Shown here piece after piece: positions 49,762-58,053 of a stretch of 64,000 nt of DNA. The position numbers and the translations under genes are program-made. The notes under the pieces were generated by a model that saw only the letters and a list, made by a program, of their open reading frames with translations, did no database searches and had not been told where the DNA came from. The stretch spans positions 1,674,001-1,738,000 of the forward strand of contig NC_020891.1 of NCBI RefSeq assembly GCF_000355695.1. Direction: 5' to 3'. Source of the DNA: Clavibacter nebraskensis NCPPB 2581. GTDB lineage: Bacteria > Actinomycetota > Actinomycetes > Actinomycetales > Microbacteriaceae. The stretch's first letter is position 1. Every line of letters starts with the position of its first letter.

Positions 49762-50198
49762 CCGGCGAGCCGCTCGCGCACCTGGCGCTTGACCCGCCCG
49801 AGCATCGCCGTCATGCCGCGCATGCGCAGCGGCGACACGGCGGCGTCGAGGCCGATGGTGGACGGGTAGTCGTCGGGCACCGCGAGCACCTCGTCGGCCG
49901 GCAGCCCGTCGAGCCCCTGCGCGAGGATCGACGCGAACCCGCGGCTCGTCGGCGCCTCGGCCGGCGCCTGGGCGTGCACGTGCACGTCGCCGTCGACGAC
50001 CTCCACGAACATGAACACGGGCGACTGGCACTCCTCCACGCGCTCGAGGAGGTCCGGGTGCTCCGCGTAGCGTGCGGGCAGCTCGGGCAGCTCGTTGCTG
50101 AAGTCGAGCAGGAGCAGGAGCCGGTCGCGCTGCTCGAGCGCGAGGAAGTCGTCGCGGATCTCGGCGAGCGCCGCGGGCAGCGCGGGGGATCCGGTCAT
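49758..50198 (-). CDS. SufE family sulfur acceptor protein
   Basis: 146 aa, SufE fold. The persulfide-accepting cysteine is Cys57 in [14 protein letters not shown]; other features are [16 protein letters not shown] and the closing [16 protein letters not shown]. SufE takes sulfur from a cysteine desulfurase; here its coupled neighbour is a rhodanese, which suggests thiosulfate- or mercaptopyruvate-derived sulfur. Start ATG 50198 overlaps the sseA stop (ATGA), and its own stop overlaps the reductase gene. Confidence 0.88.
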   Translation of the reverse strand: MTGSPALPAALAEIRDDFLALEQRDRLLLLLDFSNELPELPARYAEHPDLLERVEECQSPVFMFVEVVDGDVHVHAQAPAEAPTSRGFASILAQGLDGLPADEVLAVPDDYPSTIGLDAAVSPLRMRGMTAMLGRVKRQVRERLAG

Positions 50199-51106
50199 CG
50201 GGCCGGCAGCTCCCCGGGCTCGTCGCCCTGGACGATCGGGACGCGCACGGCGGAGCCCCACTCGGTCCAGGAGCCGTCGTAGTTGCGGACCCCCTCGAAG
50301 CCCAGCAGGTGCGTGAGCACGAACCACGTGTGGCTCGACCGCTCGCCGATGCGGCAGAGGACCACGACATCGTCGCCGTCGGAGAGACCCGCGCCGTCGC
50401 GGTAGACCGCGTCGAGCTCGGCGCGCGTCTTGAAGGAGCCGTCCTCGGCCGCGGCCTTCGCCCACGGGACGTTCTGCGAGGTGGGGATGTGGCCGGCGCG
50501 GAGCGCGCCCTCCTCGGGGTACGCGGGCGCGGTGGTGCGCTGGCCGGTGTACTCCTCGGGGCTGCGGACGTCGATGAGCGGGTTGCCGAGGTGCGCGAGC
50601 ACGTCGTCCTTGAACGCGCGGATCTCCTCGTCGCGGCGCTCGACGACGGGGTACTCGACGGGGATGGCCTCGGGGCGGTCGGTGGTGGTGGGGCGCCCCT
50701 CGGCGATCCACTTGTCGCGGCCGCCGTCGAGCAGGCGCACGTCCTCGTGGCCGAACAGGGTGAAGACCCAGAGGGCGTACGCGGCCCACCAGTTGCTCTT
50801 GTCGCCGTAGATGACGACCGTGCTGTCGCGCGCGATGCCGCGCTCCGACATGAGCTGGGCGAACCGCTCGCCGTCGACGTAGTCGCGCTGCACGGGGTCG
50901 TTGAGGTCGGTGTGCCAGTCGAGCTTGACCGCGCCGGGGATGTGGCCGGTCTCGTAGAGCAGCACGTCCTCGTCGGACTCGACGACCACGAGGCCCGGGG
51001 TGAGGGCGCCGTCGGCGAGGCGCTCCTGCAGCCAGTCCCCGCTGACGAGGCGCTCCGGGTGGGCGTACTCGGCGAACCTGGGGGTGGTGTCCGGCTCGAC
51101 GGCCAT
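50195..51106 (-). CDS. sseA: Thiosulfate/3-mercaptopyruvate sulfurtransferase
   Basis: Two-domain rhodanese, 303 aa. The N-terminal domain is structural ([18 protein letters not shown]) and the C-terminal one is catalytic with Cys251 in [12 protein letters not shown], a loop close to that of actinobacterial SseA. It transfers sulfane sulfur to cyanide or, more likely in the cell, to protein thiols such as Suf[11 protein letters not shown] is the rhodanese motif. Start ATG 51106 follows CAGGAGAG. It is first of three genes joined by 4-nt overlaps, divergent from zapE. Confidence 0.9.
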   Translation of the reverse strand: MAVEPDTTPRFAEYAHPERLVSGDWLQERLADGALTPGLVVVESDEDVLLYETGHIPGAVKLDWHTDLNDPVQRDYVDGERFAQLMSERGIARDSTVVIYGDKSNWWAAYALWVFTLFGHEDVRLLDGGRDKWIAEGRPTTTDRPEAIPVEYPVVERRDEEIRAFKDDVLAHLGNPLIDVRSPEEYTGQRTTAPAYPEEGALRAGHIPTSQNVPWAKAAAEDGSFKTRAELDAVYRDGAGLSDGDDVVVLCRIGERSSHTWFVLTHLLGFEGVRNYDGSWTEWGSAVRVPIVQGDEPGELPAR

Positions 51107-51274
51107 GGGGCTCTCCTGATCTCGCGGCCGCGGGGGCCGCGCTGGGTGGGACGCGGATTAGTCTGGTGGCTGTCCCGCGGGCACGGAGTGCCGCGCGTCG
51201 ACAACCATCCACGGTAACGGTTCGCCCTGCGCGGGACTTCCCGACACCGCCATATGACAGCCGGAGACCCACCT

Positions 51275-52339
51275 GTGACGAACGCCGACATCGGATCGCG
51301 GAGCCACGACGCGGAGGGCACGGGACCCGGTGCCCTCGTCGGCCGCTCGCCGAGCATCACGGGCGCGGAGATCGCCGCGCACCTCGTGCCGCCGCGCCAG
51401 TTCGACGAGGCCCGGTTCGACACCTACCGGCCCGACCCCGAGCACGACACGCAGGCGCAGGCGGTCGAGGTGCTGCGCGCGTTCTCGGGCGATCGCGCCG
51501 GCTCCCGCGGCGGCCTGTTCTCGCGCAAGAAGGCGCCCGCCCTCAGGCCCGGCGTCTACCTCGACGGCGGGTTCGGCGTCGGCAAGACCCACCTCCTGGC
51601 GTCGCTCTGGCACGCCATGCCGGGTCCGAAGTACTTCGGCACCTTCATCGAGTACACGGCGCTCGTCGGGGCGCTCGGCTACCAGGGCGCCGTCGGGATC
51701 CTGCGCGGCGCGACGCTCGTGGCCATCGACGAGTTCGAGCTCGACGACCCGGGCGACACGATGATGATGACGCGCCTGCTCTCCGACCTGGTGGCCACGG
51801 GCACCCGCATCGCCGCGACGAGCAACACGCCGCCGAACGCCCTGGGGGAGGGGCGCTTCGCCGCGGCCGACTTCCTGCGCGAGATCCAGGCCATGAGCGA
51901 CCGCTTCGACACCATCCGCATCGACGGGCTCGACTACCGGCGCCGCGCCTTCGAGGGCCACGCGGTCACGGTGGACGCCGCCGACCTCGACGCGCGAGCG
52001 GATGCCGCGCACGCCGCCGGCCGGACCGTGACCGTCGACGGGTTCCCCGAGCTGGTGGCGCACCTCTCGCGGCTGCACCCCTCCAAGTACGTCAAGGTCA
52101 TCGAGGGCGTGGACGCCATCGCGCTCCGCGGCGTGACCCAGCTGCAGGGCCAGACCGACGCCCTCCGCTTCGTCGCGTTCGTCGACCGGGTCTACGACGC
52201 GCAGATCCCGCTGCTCGCGTCGGGCACGCCGTTCGACGAGGCGTTCTCGGCCGAGATGCTCGCGGGTGGCTACCGCAAGAAGTACCTGCGCGCGATCTCG
52301 CGGCTCATCTCGCTCACCGCGGCCGGACGCGACATCTAG
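51275..52339 (+). CDS. zapE: Cell division protein ZapE (AFG1-like ATPase)
   Basis: P-loop ATPase, 354 aa from this start. Walker A GGFGVGKTHL and Walker B LVAIDEFELDD are clear, with sensor TRIAATSNTPPNAL and FLREIQAMSDRF. It belongs to the AFG1/ZapE family, which in E. coli regulates the Z-ring. The start is uncertain: GTG 51275 has GGAG 9 nt upstream, while ATG 51254 has no ribosome site; both are in frame. A TAGTCT -10 element at about 51160 would serve either. It is divergent from sseA and upstream of amt. Confidence 0.88.
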   Translation: MTNADIGSRSHDAEGTGPGALVGRSPSITGAEIAAHLVPPRQFDEARFDTYRPDPEHDTQAQAVEVLRAFSGDRAGSRGGLFSRKKAPALRPGVYLDGGFGVGKTHLLASLWHAMPGPKYFGTFIEYTALVGALGYQGAVGILRGATLVAIDEFELDDPGDTMMMTRLLSDLVATGTRIAATSNTPPNALGEGRFAAADFLREIQAMSDRFDTIRIDGLDYRRRAFEGHAVTVDAADLDARADAAHAAGRTVTVDGFPELVAHLSRLHPSKYVKVIEGVDAIALRGVTQLQGQTDALRFVAFVDRVYDAQIPLLASGTPFDEAFSAEMLAGGYRKKYLRAISRLISLTAAGRDI

Positions 52340-52592
52340 CCCACGACGCTCCGTCGTCCCTGGATCGGGGGCCGTCATGGGCATCCCCGCTGCGCGCGGA
52401 AACACGATGTTCACATTCCCGCCATCCGTGTAACGAGCCGGAAACACGTCCGGCGAGCCGGCGAAACCTCGCCCCCCGACACTGGACGCGTACCCGGCAC
52501 ACGGCTCGCGCCGAACCACCCGACCACACGGGCGGCCGCTCGCCCTCCAGTCCGGTGCGACCCCCTGCACGATCTACGAGAGGTGAAACACC
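52340..52592. other. Intergenic region zapE-amt (253 bp)
   Basis: No gene. It holds the GlnR box at 52430-52467 and the amt ribosome site GAGAGGTG. I could not place the amt -10 with confidence; TACCCG at 52491 is the best but weak candidate. Confidence 0.6.
52430..52467 (+). promoter_or_regulatory. GlnR operator of amt
   Basis: GTAAC-n6-GAAAC-n6-GGCGA-n6-GAAAC: four half-sites with 11-bp phasing. Three match the GlnR consensus well and the third is degenerate. The matching array upstream of glnA1 supports one regulator for both. Confidence 0.75.
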
Positions 52593-53879
52593 ATGGACCA
52601 AGGCAACACCGCCTTCCTCCTGATCGCCGCGGCGCTGGTCCTCCTGATGACGCCGGGTCTGGCGTTCTTCTACGGCGGGCTCGTCAAGGCCAAGAGCGTC
52701 ATCAGCATGATGATGATGAGCTTCGGGGCCATGGGCCTCATCGGGCTCCTCTGGGTCCTGTACGGCTACGCTATCGCGTTCGGCAACGGGCCCGACGGCG
52801 CGGCGGGCAACCCGCGCTTCGTCGGCATCGACGGCGTCCTCGGCATCGACCTCGGCCAGCTGGGCCTCGGCGACGCGTACACCGCGGCGCTCGGCGACCA
52901 GACGTCCTCGTACCCGACGCTCGCCTTCGCGGCCTTCCAGGCCACGTTCGCGATCATCACGGTCGCCCTCATCTCCGGCGCCATCGCCGACCGCGCGAAG
53001 TTCGGCGCCTGGATGGTCTTCGCGGGCGTGTGGGCCACCGTCGTCTACTTCCCGGTCGCCAGCTGGGTCTTCAACTTCACGGTCGCCGACGGATCCACGG
53101 TCGACGGCGGGTGGATCGCCTACAACGTCGGCGCCATCGACTTCGCCGGCGGCACAGCGGTCCACATCAACGCGGGTGCCGCGGCCCTCGCCCTCTCGCT
53201 GGTCCTCGGCAAGCGCGTCGGGTTCGCCAAGGGCATGCACGTGCCGCACAACCCGCCGTTCGTGCTCCTCGGCGCCGGCCTCCTCTGGTTCGGCTGGTTC
53301 GGCTTCAACGCCGGCTCCGAGCTCGCCGCCGACGGCATCGCGGCCATCGCCTTCCTCAACACCATCGCCGCCCCCGCCGCCGCGATCCTCGGCTGGCTCG
53401 TGGTCGAGAAGATCCGCGACGGGAAGCCCACCTCGGTGGGCGCCGCGTCCGGCGCGGTCGCGGGCCTCGTCGCCATCACCCCGGCGTGCGCCGCGCTCTC
53501 GCCGACCTGGGCGATCGTCCTCGGCCTCGTCGCCGGCGCCGTCTGCGCCGTCGCGATCGAGCTCAAGTTCAAGCTCGGCTTCGACGACTCGCTCGACGTG
53601 GTGGGCATCCACCTCATCGGCGGCCTCATCGGCACGCTGTACATCGGCATCTTCGCCACGAACGTCGGCCTCATCTACTCGGGCTCGCTCGAACAGCTCG
53701 GCAAGCAGGCCCTCGCCGCCTTCGCGGTGCTGATCTACTCGTTCGTGCTCTCGTACGTCATCGGCACGATCATCCAGAAGACCATGGGCTTCCGGGTGAA
53801 GAACGAGGACGAGATCGCGGGCATCGACACGATCGTCCACGGCGAGGAGGGCTACGTGCTGGAGACCTCCGGCCGCTGA
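52593..53879 (+). CDS. amt: Ammonium transporter
   Basis: Amt/MEP/Rh channel, 428 aa, about eleven membrane helices, opening with FLLIAAALVLLMTPGLAFFYGG. The pore histidines lie in GTAVHINAGAAAL and VVGIHLIGGLIG, the twin-His pair of ammonium channels. The C-terminal tail (MGFRVKNEDEIAGIDTIVHG) is the cytoplasmic end that PII proteins bind. Start ATG 52593 follows GAGAGGTG. A GlnR box lies about 130 bp upstream. Unlike many actinobacteria there is no glnK or glnD after it; a terminator and an unrelated reductase gene follow. Confidence 0.95.
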   Translation: MDQGNTAFLLIAAALVLLMTPGLAFFYGGLVKAKSVISMMMMSFGAMGLIGLLWVLYGYAIAFGNGPDGAAGNPRFVGIDGVLGIDLGQLGLGDAYTAALGDQTSSYPTLAFAAFQATFAIITVALISGAIADRAKFGAWMVFAGVWATVVYFPVASWVFNFTVADGSTVDGGWIAYNVGAIDFAGGTAVHINAGAAALALSLVLGKRVGFAKGMHVPHNPPFVLLGAGLLWFGWFGFNAGSELAADGIAAIAFLNTIAAPAAAILGWLVVEKIRDGKPTSVGAASGAVAGLVAITPACAALSPTWAIVLGLVAGAVCAVAIELKFKLGFDDSLDVVGIHLIGGLIGTLYIGIFATNVGLIYSGSLEQLGKQALAAFAVLIYSFVLSYVIGTIIQKTMGFRVKNEDEIAGIDTIVHGEEGYVLETSGR

Positions 53880-53899
53880 CCCGCTCCGCCGATCGACCC

Positions 53900-53936
53900 G
53901 ACGGGCGCCGCACCTCGCGAGAGGGCGGCGCCCGTC
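53900..53936 (+). terminator. Terminator hairpin after amt
   Basis: Perfect 12-bp outer stem (53900-53911 with 53925-53936) enclosing a smaller CCTC/GAGG hairpin, 20 nt after the amt stop. Confidence 0.85.
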
Positions 53937-54117
53937 CGTCGTCCCCGCCGGGTCGACCGGCCAGCGGGCGACACGACCTGTTCGCCCTGCGCGGAGCGGG
54001 CGTCCGAGCCGGTCGGTCGGGTGCGGCCCGGGCGTACGGTGGGACGAGCCGATGAGGTGCGCACGACGGCGCCTCCCGCACCCGACGTGACCATCGAGAC
54101 GAAGAAGACGAGAGCAC

Positions 54118-54957
54118 ATGGCATCCCCCCTCATCACCCTGAACAACGGCGTCACCATCCCGCAGCTGGGCTTCGGCGTCTTCCAGACCCCGCCCGCCGA
54201 GACGCAGCAGGCCGTGGAGCAGGCCTTCGAGGCCGGCTACCGCCACATCGACACCGCCGCCGGCTACTACAACGAGGAGGGCGTGGGCGCCGCCATCAAG
54301 GCGACGGGCATCCCGCGCGAGGAGCTCTTCATCACCACCAAGCTCCGCAACGGCGACCAGGGCGCGGACAGCGCCCGCACCGCGTTCGAGGACAGCCGCC
54401 GCAAGCTCGGCGTGGACGCGGTGGACCTCTACCTCATCCACTGGCCGTACCCGAAGCACGGACTGTACGTCGAGACCTGGAAGACGTTCGAGGCGCTGCA
54501 CGCCGAGGGCGTCATCCGCGCGATCGGCGTCTCCAACTTCCTCCCGGAGCACCTGGAGGAGCTGGCCGCCGAGAGCGACGTCGTGCCCGCCGTGAACCAG
54601 ATCGAGGTGCACCCGACGTTCCAGCAGCACGACCTCTCCACCTTCTCGGTGGAGCGCGGCATCGAGGTCGAGGCGTACAGCCCGCTCGGCCAGGGCGCCG
54701 ACCTGGAGTCGGAGATCGTCACGCGCGTCGCGAAGGACCACGACGCCACGCCCGCGCAGATCGTGCTCGCCTGGCACCTCGCGCAGGGCCGCATCGTGAT
54801 CCCCAAGTCGGTCACGCCCGAGCGCATCGTGCAGAACTTCCAGAGCGTCGAGGTCGAGCTCTCGGTCGAGGAGCTCGCCGAGATCGACACCCTGGAGACC
54901 GGCACGCGCCTCGGCGCCGACCCGGCGACGGCGGACTTCACGCAGTTCCCGTCCTGA
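54118..54957 (+). CDS. Aldo/keto reductase
   Basis: NADPH-dependent TIM-barrel reductase, 279 aa, closest in pattern to 2,5-diketo-D-gluconate reductases. Catalytic tetrad: Asp45 and Tyr50 in RHIDTAAGYYNE, Lys75 in ITTKLRN, His108 in YLIHWP. The NADP site is PKSVTPERIVQNF. Other motifs: GVSNFLPEHLE and NQIEVHP. The natural substrate cannot be told. Start ATG 54118 follows GACGAGAG. It is flanked by terminators on both sides, so it is transcribed alone. Confidence 0.92.
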   Translation: MASPLITLNNGVTIPQLGFGVFQTPPAETQQAVEQAFEAGYRHIDTAAGYYNEEGVGAAIKATGIPREELFITTKLRNGDQGADSARTAFEDSRRKLGVDAVDLYLIHWPYPKHGLYVETWKTFEALHAEGVIRAIGVSNFLPEHLEELAAESDVVPAVNQIEVHPTFQQHDLSTFSVERGIEVEAYSPLGQGADLESEIVTRVAKDHDATPAQIVLAWHLAQGRIVIPKSVTPERIVQNFQSVEVELSVEELAEIDTLETGTRLGADPATADFTQFPS

Positions 54958-54981
54958 TCCACCCGCCGGCACGCCGGCACC

Positions 54982-55019
54982 ACGACGCCCGCCCGGCCCC
55001 TCGCCGCGGCGGGCGTCGT
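54982..55019 (+). terminator. Terminator hairpin after the aldo/keto reductase gene
   Basis: Perfect 12-bp stem (54982-54993 with 55008-55019), 24 nt after the stop. Confidence 0.8.
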
Positions 55020-55152
55020 CGCGTCGGTGCGCCCGAGCCACGTCGCAGTCCCATCGGGGCGCGAGGGGGCTAGCGTGAGCGATACGACGCTCCCTCAGGC
55101 CGGAGGCGAGAGCCTCGGACCCACCGGAGCCCGCCCCACCGTCAGGAGCATC

Positions 55153-55584
55153 GTGACCGATCCCACCGTCCCGCACACCCGCCTCGCCGACGCGCTCAGC
55201 TCCGTGTCCGAGCGCATCGACGCGTCCGTCGACCCGAGCTGGGACGGGCTCACCGGCGTCCAGATACTCATCCTCCGCCGGCTCTCCGGCACCGAGCGCA
55301 TGGACCGGGCGTCGCTCGCGCTCGACACCCGCACCGCCCGCGCGGCCACCGTGCCGAGCCTCGCGTCGCTCATGCAGAAGGGCCTCGTAGTGGAGTCCGA
55401 GGACCCCGTCGGGTCCTACCTGCACCTCTCCGACGGCGGCCGGGCGCTCCTCCTGGGCGTCCGGACGGCCCGCGCCGAGTGGCTGGAGCAGGCGGCCCGG
55501 CAGGCCCGCCCGCCCGTGCACGGCGACGACCTCCTGCGCGCCGCGGCGCTGCTCGAGCACCTCCGCGCCACGGACGACATCTGA
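55153..55584 (+). CDS. MarR-like winged-helix regulator
   Basis: 143 aa from this start. The layout fits MarR: a helical start, then LTGVQILILRRLSGTE, a helix-turn-helix (RASLALDTRTARAATVPSLASLMQ, residues about 57-80), and the wing KGLVVESEDPVGSYLHLSDGG. Similarity is by pattern only. Start: GTG 55153 has AGGAG 4 nt upstream; GTG 55075 behind GAGGGGG is an in-frame alternative that adds 26 residues of lower third-position GC. The stop overlaps a possible CTG start of the broken methyltransferase. Confidence 0.6.
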   Translation: MTDPTVPHTRLADALSSVSERIDASVDPSWDGLTGVQILILRRLSGTERMDRASLALDTRTARAATVPSLASLMQKGLVVESEDPVGSYLHLSDGGRALLLGVRTARAEWLEQAARQARPPVHGDDLLRAAALLEHLRATDDI

Positions 55585-56439
55585 GCGCGCCCGCCGCGGC
55601 CCGCGACGGGCGCGACCAGGACCTGGTCGCGCGCCTGCGGGCCGCGGGGTGCGTGTTCGCCGAGGAAGAGGCCGCGCTGCTCGTCGCGGAGGCCGCAGGA
55701 CGCCATCCGGACGCCGGGGGAGACGCCCGCGCCGCCGCGCTCGAGGGGATGACGGCGGCCCGCGTGGCGGGGGGAGCCCCTCGAGACCGTCCTCGGCTGG
55801 GCGGCGTTCGCCGGGCGCCGGATCATCGTGCGGCCCGGGGTCTTCGTCCCGCGTCGCCGCACCGAGCGCCTGGCGCGTGCCGCCGTGACCGCGGCGCGCA
55901 CGGTCGACCACCCCGTCGTGGTGGACCTGTGCTGCGGATCGGGCGCCATCGCCGCGGTGATCGCGGACGAGGTGCCCCGGGCGGTCCTCCACGCCGCCGA
56001 CCTCGATCCCGTCGCCGTGGCGTGCGCGGCGGAGAACCTCGTCCCGCGCGGCGTCGACGTGCACCGCGGCGACCTGCTCGACGCCCTGCCGGACGCCCTC
56101 CGCGGGCGGATCGACGTCCTGGTCGCCAACGTGCCCTACGTGCCGCGTGCTGCCCTCGAACTCCTGCCGCCCGAGGCCCGCCTGCACGGGCCGGAGGCCA
56201 CGCGCGACGGCGGCGGCGACGGGCTCGACGTGCTCCGGCGCGCGGCGCTCCAGAGCGGCTCCTGGCTCGCGCCCGACGGTCTGCTCCTCGTCGAGGTCGC
56301 GGACGCGCAGCTCCCCGTCGCCCTCGACGCGCTCGCCGTCGCCGGCCTCGAGGCGCGAGCCGACCCCTTCGCCGCGCCCGCGGACGACACGGATGACGAC
56401 GACGGCACCCGGGTCGTGTCCGGCCGACGCCCGCGATGA
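55581..56439 (+). pseudogene. HemK-like protein glutamine methyltransferase, frameshifted
   Basis: Two reading frames together make one protein. The first frame (to about 55775) encodes a HemK-like N-terminal helical part with LVARLRAAGCVFAEEEAALL and ends VAG. The second carries GEPLETVLGWAAFAG, PGVFVPRRRTERLA, the SAM motif VVDLCCGSGAIAAVIA and the VANVPYVP motif (NPPY-like). The break is at a run of six G at 55769-55774, where five would restore the frame. No ATG or GTG suits the first part; CTG 55581, overlapping the MarR-like stop, is possible. An intact shorter frame starts at GTG 55828. It could be a pseudogene, a programmed slip or a sequence error. Confidence 0.7.
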
Positions 56440-56548
56440 CCGATCGACCCCGCGTACCGGGCCCCGGTGACTCGCGGACGTTCCTGTGACCGCCGCGGAT
56501 CTCGTTGCCTCCTGTCCACAAGCCGCTCGGCGACCGGACCGACCTCCC

Positions 56549-56554
56549 TAGGGT
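56549..56554 (+). promoter_or_regulatory. -10 element TAGGGT of the first xylanase gene
   Basis: TAGGGT lies 33 nt before GTG 56588; no good -35 is seen and no palindrome like that of the second xylanase gene. Confidence 0.4.
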
Positions 56555-56587
56555 CCAGGTGTCCCATCCACCGCACGAGAGGCGCCA

Positions 56588-57883
56588 GTGCCCCCCACCC
56601 CTCCCCGTCCCGGGGCGTCCGTCCGCATGACGCCGTCCCTCTCGGAGCGCGACGCGCGCCGTCGCCCCCGTCGCGGCCTCGCCGCCCTCGCGTCCGCCGC
56701 CGCCGTCCTCACCGCCGTCGCCGTGGGCGTCCCGGCGGTGTCCGCATCCGCCGCCGCACCGAGCACGCCCGTCCCCGGCATGCAGGTCCCCGCGCTCAAG
56801 GACGTCCTCGGCGACGCCGGCATCGAGCACGTCGGCGTCGCGATGGGCAGCGGAGAAGTGCAGGGCACCTCGGCCGACCTCATCGCCCGCCACTTCAACG
56901 CCATGACGCCGGAGAACGAGGGCAAGGCCGACGCCATCCAGCCCGTCGAGGGGCGGTTCGACTTCAGCGGCATCGACAAGCTGCTCGACTTCGCCGACGC
57001 CCACGGCATGAAGATGTACTTCCACGTCGACTTCTGGATGCCGCAGACGCCCGCGTGGTTCTTCCTCGACCACGGGCGTCCGCTCACGAACAGCCCGGCC
57101 GACCAGGCGCTGCTCAAGGCCCGCATGGAAGCCCACGTCAAGGCGATCTCCGACCACATCGCGTCCCGCTACCCGAAGGGGAACAGCCCCATCTGGGCGA
57201 TGGACGTCGTCAACGAGGTCATCAACGACGGCCCGAACGCCAACCCGCACCACATGAAGGACACGCGCTGGTTCCAGGTGCTGGGCGAGGGCTTCGTCGA
57301 CGAGGGCTTCCAGCTCGCGAAGAGGTACTTCCCGGGCGTCAAGCTCTTCATCAACGAGTACAACACCGACTCGCCGAGCAAGCGCGCCGACTACCTCGGG
57401 CTGATCTCGGCCCTCCTCCAGCGCGGCATCCCGGTCGAGGGCGTGTCGCAGCAGACCCACATCGGGCTCCGCAGCGACATCGAGGAGCTGAGGAAGACGA
57501 TCCACGCGGTGAAGGCCCTCGACCCGGACCTCGTCGAGGCCATCTCCGAGCTCGACGTCAGCGCCTCGAAGGCCGCCGCGACGAGTAACAGCCAGAATCG
57601 GGCCCACACGGAGCCGATCTACTCGAACCCGGACGACACCGCCGCGGCCGTGGGCTGGGTCTACAAGGACCTGTTCACGATGATCCGGCAGGAGGCCGGG
57701 AACCTCGACTCGGTCACCTTCTGGGGCTCGGACAACTCGCGGACCTGGCTGCACAGCCCGTCGATCGACCAGCCCTGGGACCAGCCGCTCCCGTTCGGGA
57801 CCCACCAGGAGGCCATGCCCGCGTACTGGGGCATCGTCGACCCGTCGAAGCTCCCGCCGCGTCCGCCGCTGCCGAAGGGCTGA
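56588..57883 (+). CDS. Secreted endo-1,4-beta-xylanase, GH10 (single domain)
   Basis: 431 aa. A signal peptide (about 1-56: basic start with RRRPRRG, hydrophobic core, end near SASAAA) is followed by one GH10 barrel. Acid/base Glu210 in MDVVNEVINDG, nucleophile Glu321 in AISELDVS, substrate motifs HFNAMTPENEGK and FHVDFWMPQTPAWF. It cleaves internal xylan bonds in plant walls. Start GTG 56588 follows GAGAGGCG. A second GH10 gene follows 170 nt downstream; the tandem pair resembles the genes called xysA/xysB in Clavibacter. No binding module is present. Confidence 0.93.
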   Translation: MPPTPPRPGASVRMTPSLSERDARRRPRRGLAALASAAAVLTAVAVGVPAVSASAAAPSTPVPGMQVPALKDVLGDAGIEHVGVAMGSGEVQGTSADLIARHFNAMTPENEGKADAIQPVEGRFDFSGIDKLLDFADAHGMKMYFHVDFWMPQTPAWFFLDHGRPLTNSPADQALLKARMEAHVKAISDHIASRYPKGNSPIWAMDVVNEVINDGPNANPHHMKDTRWFQVLGEGFVDEGFQLAKRYFPGVKLFINEYNTDSPSKRADYLGLISALLQRGIPVEGVSQQTHIGLRSDIEELRKTIHAVKALDPDLVEAISELDVSASKAAATSNSQNRAHTEPIYSNPDDTAAAVGWVYKDLFTMIRQEAGNLDSVTFWGSDNSRTWLHSPSIDQPWDQPLPFGTHQEAMPAYWGIVDPSKLPPRPPLPKG

Positions 57884-57903
57884 TCACCGCCCGAGCCACC
57901 ACC

Positions 57904-57936
57904 GCGGCCCCCGTCCTCGTCGAGGACGGGGGCCGC
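57904..57936 (+). terminator. Terminator hairpin between the two xylanase genes
   Basis: 33-nt near-perfect palindrome (16-bp arms round one base; the tip opens to form the loop), 21 nt after the stop. The two genes are thus separate units. Confidence 0.85.
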
Positions 57937-57961
57937 TCGGCGTTCGTTGTCCCGCGCAACA

Positions 57962-57979
57962 AAGGTTTTCGAATACCTT
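57962..57979. promoter_or_regulatory. Candidate operator of the second xylanase gene
   Basis: AAGGTTTTCGAATACCTT is an 18-bp inverted repeat with one mismatched pair, AT-rich against the background. Its right end overlaps the likely -35 TTGCCC, which suits a repressor, perhaps of LacI type and sugar-responsive. Confidence 0.55.
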
Positions 57980-58007
57980 GCCCCCCGTAGGGGAGGGTGC
58001 CTACGGT
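57978..58007 (+). promoter_or_regulatory. Promoter of the second xylanase gene
   Basis: -35 TTGCCC (57978-57983), 18-bp spacer, -10 TACGGT (58002-58007); leader about 40 nt. Confidence 0.5.
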
Positions 58008-58053
58008 TCGAGCATCCGACAGAGAAGTCGGAACACATGGAAGGTGTTCGACG

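Noticed and set aside
58001-58018. TACGGTTCGAGC, which resembles a tRNA T-loop
   Set aside because: No acceptor stem, anticodon arm or CCA fits around it; it is better explained as the -10 of the xylanase promoter.
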